In this document: positions 55,986 through 64,000 of the stretch, in pieces
How positions within the stretch are numbered: position 1 is the first letter of the stretch
Layout of the letters: the number at the start of each line of letters is the position of its first letter
Origin: Stictocephala bisonia
Lineage: Eukaryota > Arthropoda > Insecta > Hemiptera > Membracidae
Length of the DNA stretch: 64,000 nt
Reading direction: 5' to 3'
Assembly (NCBI GenBank): GCA_035578905.1
Contig: JAQJVL010000058.1
Span: 2,857,388 to 2,921,387 of the forward strand
The notes under the pieces: model-generated
The model's database searches: none
What the model was told of the DNA's origin: nothing
The model's input: the letters and a program-made list of their open reading frames with translations, nothing else
Program-made: the position numbers and the translations under genes

Positions 55986-56762
55986 TTTATTTGAGCTGAT
56001 GATTTTTCTGATTTTCTAATTATTCCTAATTTTGTTTTTACAGTAACAGAAACTACTTCGTTTTTCAAATAGAAACACGAACTGGCAAAGCATGAACGTA
56101 TTGAACGAAGTTACTGAGATTGAGTAGAGTACATCAAATTGGTAAATTTATTAACAATAAACTTCATGCTTTCTTATCAGTACTAGCGGCGTTGCCAGCT
56201 GTGCTGTTACTGTTTTCGTGTAAATTTTTCAAAATTAATTTATGTCAGCTAAATTTTTATTAAGTTCCTAGTAACATATTTAAAACACATTAATTTACTT
56301 ACATAAGAGATTTTATAGTTCGTATGTCTGGTACAAAATAACTTACTTGCAGCAATTTCATAAAATCTCCCGAACCCTTATCCTACCCTAACCTCAAATT
56401 AACAATGTACACATATTATAAAGAGCCACTATAAGTAGAAAATAAAGATCTAATTGAACATTAACAACTATTTAAACTGCTTAGGTAAAATATTTATAGT
56501 GTTTAGGCCCCATCGTTCCAAAATTCAAACAGAACACATAATAAAGACTGAGTTAACAGACGGGAGTTGCGACTCTGTAACAACTAACCGATGCCAACAT
56601 GAACGCCGTTTAATTCGTTAACGTTATGACTATTATACAAACAGCTATTCAAATAACACGATATCTTAAAAATATTACTATTCTAAAAATATTTCGATCC
56701 ATCCTAAATACCAAGGTTACCCACGGCACATTGTTCAGTAGGAATTGAAGAACAAGCACCAC
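55986..56762. other. AT-rich stretch, no gene seen
   Basis: Nothing recognised. Confidence 0.4.
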
Positions 56763-58001
56763 AGTTTGAGCTAGAGGTCACTGGACTGCGACGTGGTCAT
56801 CAGATGACTGTCGACAGTGTCATCCCGTTGTCAGAGAGGTCTGGTGAGGTCAGCGTGTGACGTCATACGGTCCACTCTGGTGCTGATGGAGGCGTCACTG
56901 CAACACAAAACCATAGTTTGAGTTAGTGATCACTGTGACTGTTGACAGTGTCATCCCGGTGTCAGAGAGGTCTGGTGAGATCAGCGTGTGACGTCATGCG
57001 GTCCCCTCTGGTGCTGATAGAGGCGTCACTGCAACACAAAACCACAGTTTGAGTTAGTTAGGGATGACTGTGACTGTCGACAGTGTCATCCCAGTGTCAG
57101 ACAGGTCGAGTGAGGTCAACGTGGGACGTCGTACGGTCCGCTCTGGTGCTGATGGAGGCGTCACTGCAACATAAAACCACAGTTTGAGTTAGTGATCACT
57201 GTGACTGTCGACAGTGTCATCTCGGTGTCAGAGAGGTAGAGTGAGGTCAGCGTGGGACATCATACGGTCCACTCTGGTGCTGATGGAGGCGTCACTGCAA
57301 CACAAAACCATAGTTTGAGTTAGTGATCACTGTGAATGTCGACAGTGTCATCCCGGTGTCAGAGAGGTAGAGGTCAGCGTGGGACATCATACGGTCCACT
57401 CTGGTGCTGATGGAGGCGTCTCTGCAACATAAAACCACAGTTTGAGTTAGTGATCACTGTGACTGTCGACAGTATCATCCCGGTGTCAGAGAAGTAGAGG
57501 TCAGCGTGGGACATCATACGGTCCACTCTGGTGCTGATAGAGGCGTCACTGCAACACAAAACCACAGTTTGAGTTAGTGATCACTGTGACTGTCGACAGT
57601 ATCATCCCGGTGTCAGAGAGGTAGAGGTCAGCGTGGGACATCATACGGTCCACTCTGGTGCTGATGGAGACGTCACTGCAACACAAAACCACAGTTTGAG
57701 TTAGTGATCACTGTGACTGTCGACAGTATCATCCCGGTGTCAGAGAGGTAGAGGTCAGCGTGGGACATCATACGGTCCACTCTGGTGCTGATAGAGGCGT
57801 CACTGCAACACAAAACCACAGTTTGAGTTAGTGATCACTGTGACTGTCGACAGTGTCATCCCGGTGACAGAGAGGTAGAGGTCAGCGTGGGACATCATAC
57901 GGTCCGCTCTGGTGCTGATGGAGGCGTCACTGCAACATAAAACCACAGTTTGAGTTATTGACCACTGTGACTTTCGACAGTGTCATCCCGGTGTCAGATT
58001 G
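56763..58001 (+). repeat. 127-bp satellite, about 9.5 units
   Basis: The landmark CTCTGGTGCTGAT recurs at 56875, 57006, 57141, 57272, 57399, 57526, 57653, 57780 and 57907. The spacing is 131, 135, 131 and then five times exactly 127. Most units include the perfect 12-bp palindrome ACTGTCGACAGT, and the first two units carry TGACGTCA. The array is G+C-richer than its surroundings. Confidence 0.97.
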
Positions 58002-60735
58002 TATAGATATGAGGGAATACAATTATCGAATAAGCGTATGTATGAGGTTTGTATGAGTGAAAGTATTTTTCTTAAAAGGCTGACTAATATTTAACTACCC
58101 AGTGATGGCAGTTTATAAAAATATCATCAAAAGATCATCTTTTTCAATTCATCATAAAGTTATCGTTTTGATGAATTGATGGTTAGATTTTGAAAATACG
58201 TGTAACCATGAAAAATAGTTTCAGTAACAAGTGCATGGGTGAAAACGTTAAAAGCATGCATTTTATGTTGTTTTGTGAAACATTTTTCGTGAGCGTAACG
58301 CATTTATAACTTAATCAGCTGATGATAACAGGTATTTTTCAATAATATATATTACAAAATAAACGATAAATGTATTGTTTTGTTCTGAAATGTTATCAAA
58401 GTTTTCAGAAACCCTACCTCCCTATTATATTTAAATAAATAGGTTTAAAGTATAAACAATTTACTATCCTATCTAGTTCAGTGTTGTGTTACAAAAATAA
58501 GTAAGGAAATACAGATAATTGTAAAAAATTGAGTTCGTGTAGATAAAGGGTATTTTATAAACTACTTGTAGAGGAGACATAATGTATATAACGGAGATAA
58601 GTGTCGACACAGCCATCGGCGCGTGACGTCAGCATGGCTGCCAGCAACAAGTGAACGTTTGCTCGGCAGGCTTTTAATTTCCTAGTGACATTTTTTACAC
58701 GGTCCAGCCGCAGATGTTAACTCGGAAACAGGCTAGCCAACATACTCGCTGAACAAGCTTGCCACTTGTGAAAATGTCACACTTGCTACAATGGTGAATA
58801 CAATTATTTATAATGAATATTAACTATTTTAAAACCACTCAAGTGCTGAAACTGGTTTATATTTAAATCTTTTATTCTCTCATACTATAATGATACATTT
58901 AAGTATACGAGTATATTCTTATATATAATACGCGATACAATATTTTGTTAATGAAACTCCTTCCTTATTTCTTTATCAATTTTAACGATTGAGGTGTCAA
59001 CAGATTTGTCTCTGTTCGCAGTTGTGCTATAAGGTCTTCATCGTTGAATATTTTCACCCTCAAGGGCACGGGAAGCACTTAAAGGGTGGATTTTGACCAA
59101 AAGAATAACACGGAGAGATTTAATTAGTCAAAAAGTAAGACTTGTTCAAATTTAAATGATATTTATGAAGCTTTAATAGCTGTTGGAATGTAAATGATGT
59201 TTATAACATTGAGAAGATAGATCTTAATAAATGTTAGAGCAAATAAGTTTGACTGGTTCAGTGAAAGTTTTGTTTTGTCTATAAAAAAAAGCAAATGTAT
59301 GTCTGTCTGTTGTAATTATCAATTGTTAAATAAATAAAATAAATCAAACAAAAACTATTGAAACAGGCTAAGTAATAACACTGGGTGTTTACATTTAGAC
59401 TATAAACAGGTTACAAATCAAGTGTTAGTGAGTGAGATACTGTAAACACATTTTTACATAGCATAATTTTACTTAATACAGTTTAACCACTGAAGTCACA
59501 TGGTGAAGTCGAAGGCCGAGGTGGTGTGAGTAACGGGGTTGGCATGCGAAGGGTTCAGGGATGTCCTCTAGTTTAATTAGGTATCTTTATATAAGAATAC
59601 CTAGCTTAATTTTGTAATAAGTGACTTAGTTGATGTAAGGCCACTAACATGGCCTCTGTGGATTTTTTTTAACTGACGTAAAAGAAATAGTCAAAGTTTT
59701 TCTGAAAAGAAAAAGAAGAAAAGTTCAATTTTTTACTGTGTCCTTTTCTCTTTCACCATGACAACACTTTGGAATGTAAAGAAATGAGTGTAACCATTCT
59801 GAAAACGTTTAAAACATTTTTACAACAATTGCTACTAAATGTGCATTACATATTACCTATTTGCAGTGCGAAAACTGAAACGTTTCCCTCATTTTTGCTA
59901 TTTGACTATTCTTATTACAAATTCTATGAATAATCGAAAATTATCTGCACGAGTAAAAATATAGTTACTTTAAAAAAATTTTAATAGTGATTGTCCGTAA
60001 GTAATTTAGTTATATAACCAACAAAGCGGATTGAAAAAAATTAAAAAAATGTTTTTGTTTGATTGGAACCAATTTAAAAAATTTGCAATTGAGATTCAAA
60101 ATAGTAATTGTAAAAATAGATCTAAAACGTTCCAAACACATGTTAACTGTTTTTACTAAGGAAAATTAAAAATTACTTAAAGATTTTTTTTATAATAGAG
60201 GAATTTCTTATTTCTCTATTTATGCGTGCGCGTAACGTGTAGCTTATACAATTTCAATTAATAACATTAACCAACAGTTTTTAGTTAAAATAATCTAAAT
60301 ATCAGGATAAAATCAAGGGTAAATTTAAATGAATAAAGTGTAAAAATATCATTTTGAAAAAGAAGAAAAAGTGACATAAAAATAATATTAATTAAATTAA
60401 AAAGAAAAAGAATCAACTAAATTTAATTGCTTCGAAATCTTATACAGCATTTTTACGTAGTAAATTATATATAATGAGATTTAATAGAACATATTTAAAT
60501 CTATTTTGTACAAGTACAAGTCAGGGCAGAAACATGGCGGACACTCAGTAGAAACTAATTAACCTTCTGATTGTTCTAAAATCCTTTCATAATAGCCTGA
60601 TTTAAACTGATCTCACGCTAAACTACAAGAGTTAGACACAACAGATTTTTTGTGAAAAATAAAAATCTTATAGTAGCAATGTAGACAGATAAATAAAAAA
60701 CACATTTCATCAAAACAATTTTGTTATTCTTTATC
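58002..60735. other. Mostly unique AT-rich DNA
   Basis: A GC-richer island (about 58600-58770) contains GCGCGTGACGTCAGCATGGC, with a TGACGTCA word, and a loose inverted GTGACATTTT...AAAATGTCAC pair. It could be regulatory or a first exon, but nothing fixes this. Confidence 0.35.
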
Positions 60736-61035
60736 TCAAATGTAAGTCATTAATATAAATCTTGCGAGATTTAAAGTTAATTTTTGTAATATCAAAACCC
60801 TACGTTTATACACGTTCTTAAATATACGTTTTTTTAACAGCATTTGTTTGTCGTCAGTTTTGATAAACGATAATTTGTACAAAGTATTATCTTTGCATAC
60901 AAAATTTATGATTGTTAAAAGTAGGATGAAAAGTAATGAACACACATCAAGGATAGGAAGTAAAGTTATTAGTATCATATCTATGTAGAGGACACCCTTG
61001 CAAGCTTCGAGTGCCACCTCGCTGCACTCGTGCAC
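60736..61035 (-). CDS. Unassigned 99-codon open frame
   Basis: ATG near 61035 to TAA at 60736 on the minus strand. The first 15 codons are GC-rich and exon-like (HECSEVALEACKG). The remainder is AT-rich with a hydrophobic stretch of about 30 residues that could be a membrane segment, followed by a basic tail. A donor-like site AAG|GGTGTCC falls at the composition change, so only the first part may be exonic. No homologue recognised. Confidence 0.2.
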   Translation of the reverse strand: MHECSEVALEACKGVLYIDMILITLLPILDVCSLLFILLLTIINFVCKDNTLYKLSFIKTDDKQMLLKKRIFKNVYKRRVLILQKLTLNLARFILMTYI

Positions 61036-61086
61036 CTCGGAATTTGGCTTTGCCTATGTATGACGTGTGACTATATCAAAAGCAAG

Positions 61087-61400
61087 AGGACTATTCATAG
61101 CAACAGTACAAGCATTTAGTATTGTTTTTGTTTAACAGTTGATTTTTGTTTGTAAAATAATCAGACAGTTTAAATCCACTCCAAAAACACTAGCATAAAC
61201 GTTACGAACATAAACAGTCGTATGAATCAATAAAATACTGTGATGATAGAAATTTATTTTCAGGGCTTAGGGTCAGTGGGGTGGAGTTTTTTTTTCTGTT
61301 TATGATATTTTCTCTCCGTCCTAGGCACGTCGCGTTTAAAATAAATCTCATAACTTATTATAGCTATAGAATCTACTTGAGGAGACCGATGACTTACGGA
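61087..61400 (+). repeat. Dispersed repeat family C, continuous copy
   Basis: Matches 24027-24075 at its left and 25431-25640 at its right, without the intervening 1.35 kb. Landmarks are GGACTATTCATAGCAACAG, AAACACTAGCATAAACG and GTCAGTGGGGTGGAG. Non-coding. Confidence 0.65.
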
Positions 61401-62177
61401 CTTTATTAAAGTTTTTTTTTATTATTGAAAAAAATTAATTTAAGTATTTTTTACTTGTTTTAATAAGGTCACTGATAAACTTTAAAAAAAATATATTTTT
61501 CATCCCCGCCCTCCTTGGGGGTGGATTTTTTATCGGAAAGTAGTCGTTTGCCCCTGCAGATAGAACTGCACAACCATAAAAGATATCTGAGTAAATTTAA
61601 TTTTTTGTTATAGGCAATGAGCCTATGTGCAACCTAGAGTATGGGGTTTTTCATTGTCCTCTTACTTTTGGTGCAATAATTTTTTTAACTTTTTTCTTAT
61701 AAATTTTTAAATTTGTTATAAAAAGTGATTTTTAAAAAATACTTCTAAACATTATTTCTAAAAACCCATACTATAGGTTGTAGAGTATCTATATACCTTT
61801 AAAATAAAAAAAAAAAAATAATGTTCTAGCTATAGTACGTTTTGAGTTACATCTGTTTCCGTGTTTTGAAACATGGAAAAAATGAACTAATGGTAAACGC
61901 TTAAATGAAAAGACACAACATTTTAAAAAATAATTTAAAGTTCACCCAGTTCCAAAATTTATTAGTGGTACAATAAGCCAACACCACTTTTATGGTACCA
62001 CAAATGTTTCAGTTGCCTCAAACTATGAGGTGCTAACTGAATACCCTTTGAAAGGAAGTTTTTGGTGAATGACTAAGAACAACAGCGTTGATCGATGAAT
62101 ACTTTTAACTAAGTATCTTACTACAGTCATGGACCATTTAGATAAACAGACAGTCCAAGGCAATGCATTTACTGTAG
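61401..62177. other. AT-rich stretch, no gene seen
   Basis: No repeat partner or framable exon. Confidence 0.4.
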
Positions 62178-62290
62178 ATGCACACCTGTGCTGCTATCTA
62201 ACGGTGATCGGTTTCAAATGAGCCCTCGGATGGCTGTGTGGCGTACAATTAGCTCAGCTATTAGTTACTTAAGCGTGTTCTGGAGAGAGG
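62178..62290 (+). repeat. Dispersed repeat family F, copy 2
   Basis: Inverted counterpart of 31316-31420, running from CTGCTATCTAACGGTGATC to a GA-rich terminal tract (GGAGAGAGGGACGAAGAGAG). Confidence 0.7.
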
Positions 62291-62939
62291 GACGAAGAGA
62301 GATATAGAGAGGGAGATCGCGGTTGCTACCTGTGAAAACTAAACACGAACTAACTTTACCGAACAGTCTTCACGGGACCCATACCTTGTTACATAGTCAA
62401 TGCTATAGTGTAATGTTATTTGAGGTTTTAAGACTTGTCATCTTGTGTCACTTTCATAAACTGAGTGTACGGCATTGTACTCATGGTTTGACTCAGAGAA
62501 CTCTCCTCGGGATGTAAATATAGTCTAGTTCTTTGGTATTGGGCCAAAATGAACGCTCATTTGCGCAAGTGAGTGAGTGCGGATAAAAGAGTTGTAAACA
62601 TCGGAATTATGGTCCCATGACGACCACTTGTTGCGCAGACAAGCAGCTAACTTGTACTCACGCCAAACACGCATGAAAACAAGCGACTGAAAACGATTAG
62701 GGACTGACAAGGAACATTTACTTTTATAGATATAACACAACTACCTTATTAAATACGTTCAATTCATGTTAAGCTTATGAACTTTAACATTCGATTAATA
62801 AGTGTGATCCATACATATATATCTCATGTAATAGGAATAATATTTCTGCCAATACTTTGGTTAAAACCGAGCCAGACGAAAGTCATTTGCGTGTTATATT
62901 TACCACAAAAATATGGGTTTATACAGCGGGGGAGGGGGG
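62291..62939. other. No convincing gene
   Basis: Two opposite frames of 64-71 codons (62323-62517 plus, 62525-62740 minus) lack recognisable features. Confidence 0.35.
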
Positions 62940-63330
62940 TCGTTACACTGCCGTACATGGTGGCACGAAAGATGCGTACAGCGAAATATGCGTACAGAAG
63001 GAAATAGTAGTATTTGACGAGGGTAAGTATTCTCCCCGGTGGCATGAAAGATGCGTACAGCGAAATTAGGTTAGGTTAGGTTCTCCAATCCCAAGAAACT
63101 AAGCGACATTCATATTTATTTTAGAGGTAAACGCATTTATATAATTCAATTGTTGTAAAAGATCCATTTGCCCTAAAAGTTGTACGCATTTTTCGCCTAT
63201 CTAATTGTTGTGACGTCATAGGTTACCCTCGTCATCTGTCAAAACTTGATCCTGTACGCATATTTCGCAAGATTCCTGGTGTACGCATTTTTTCGCTGTA
63301 CGCATTTTTCGTGTATTCGCCGTACATCAC
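62940..63330. mobile_element. Candidate DNA transposon relic with clustered TGCGTAC motifs
   Basis: TGCGTAC occurs three times in plus orientation on the left (about 62972, 62987, 63053, twice as GATGCGTACAGCGAAAT). It occurs four times inverted on the right (GTACGCA at about 63181, 63254, 63280 and 63296, mostly followed by TTTTTCGC). The outer flanks GCCGTACATG and GCCGTACATC also match. Symmetric inverted subterminal motifs are typical of transposase-binding ends. Short frames across it are incidental. Confidence 0.55.
63066..63082 (+). repeat. Interstitial TTAGG repeat, three units
   Basis: TTAGGTTAGGTTAGGTT matches the common arthropod telomere unit. It is far too short to be a telomere end and lies inside the TGCGTAC element, so it is probably chance or a microsatellite-like insertion. 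Confidence 0.7.
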
Positions 63331-64000
63331 GGGTGTGACTAACTTCTCCCTTCGAGTGTTCAACTTCCGCAGTATTTACTTAAAAAAAGACAGTGGGGGA
63401 GTAATCTCTATCTCACTTCCACCACCCCGTCCATCTCTCTCTCATCAGTGCATTCATTACGTTAATTTCTAAGTGGCCTATCAATATTTAGTGAGTTTTT
63501 GGACTACAAAAGCTGATTTAAATTACTTTACATTCATATGGGATTACAGTAGGGCCTACCCATAAATTTCCCTTCCCCCAAAAAATAAAAAAATAAGAAA
63601 AAGATACACAAAAATGAAAACATTTGTATATCCTAAATATAGTACAACGATTTTTAAGATCTGGAAATTAAAAACTAATAAGTTGTAATTTTTGTAATAC
63701 TGTACACGCTAATGGGGTACAATTGCCACTACAACAATATTTGTACCATCTATAGCAAATAATATTTTGAATTTTCGCGTGTATTTTTAAGACAATAACC
63801 TTTGAAAAATAAAAATAACCGTGAATTTGAAATGGTACAAAGTACAAACTTGATACTCTATACTGAATTAGGTCTTATTATTTCTCATATATGTACGGGG
63901 TTTGAAGATAATATCTTTAGGCTCTATAAAAATACGATAAATTATGTAAATAACACATTCAGACAGACAAGCGAAAAACTAATCGTTTTATAACATAGGT
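63331..64000. other. AT-rich stretch, no gene seen
   Basis: The 63-codon frame at 63802-63993 is AT-driven with no recognised domain. Confidence 0.4.

Noticed and set aside
55408..55994. 18-residue repeat proteins on both strands
   Set aside because: The unit is 54 bp and frames are open in multiple phases and on both strands, which is expected of a stop-poor minisatellite.
63066..63082. Telomere end
   Set aside because: Only three TTAGG units, flanked by ordinary sequence on both sides.

Overview
The window looks like repeat-dense, AT-rich animal DNA, most likely from an insect with a large genome. The clues are several decayed non-LTR retrotransposons of Jockey/CR1-like type, a piggyBac-like relic ending at TTAA sites, tRNA-derived SINEs, several inverted-repeat (MITE-like) elements, and a short interstitial run of the insect telomere motif TTAGG. 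A hemipteran is possible but nothing here proves it. No bacterial-type operon, rRNA, true tRNA or CRISPR is present, and I see no complete cellular protein-coding gene. Most long open frames are by-products of tandem repeats whose unit length is a multiple of three.

Layout. 0-15 kb: a few exon-like segments on the + strand (160, 2075, 9569, 14083, 14652), a full-length SINE (3741-3904), and a 172-bp satellite (5.1-10.2 kb) invaded by a 431-bp dispersed repeat ('family A'), a LINE (6447-8203) and a MITE (9675-10101). 15-30 kb: a DDE-transposase-like pseudogene, two opposed LINE relics (16342-17757 and 17900-19265), a piggyBac-like relic, a nest of repeats around 24-26 kb, a near-perfect 188-bp inverted repeat (27496-27911), another Jockey relic and a MITE. 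30-40 kb: a very long TC microsatellite, an inverted pair of family A copies, a 28-unit 28-bp minisatellite with higher-order structure, and a 28-unit 123-bp satellite. 40-50 kb: SINE and dispersed repeats, an old degenerate tandem repeat, and an inverted element with hammerhead-ribozyme-like hairpins. 51-58 kb: three more tandem arrays (41, 54 and 127 bp). 58-64 kb: mostly unique AT-rich DNA, then a candidate transposon with clustered TGCGTAC motifs.

How the parts relate. The sequence records layered insertion rather than a pathway. The 172-bp satellite gives before-insertion reference sequence that defines the ends of family A and of the 6.4-kb LINE. A continuous family C copy at 61 kb shows that the 24-25.6 kb copy was split by later insertions. 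The exon-like segments at 0-15 kb could belong to one intron-rich + strand gene, but that is inference from splice-site-like context only. The most interesting items are the 188-bp inverted repeat (a possible hairpin-RNA source), two repeat families sharing a CTGARGA-hairpin-GAAA architecture, family A, and the higher-order structure of the satellites.
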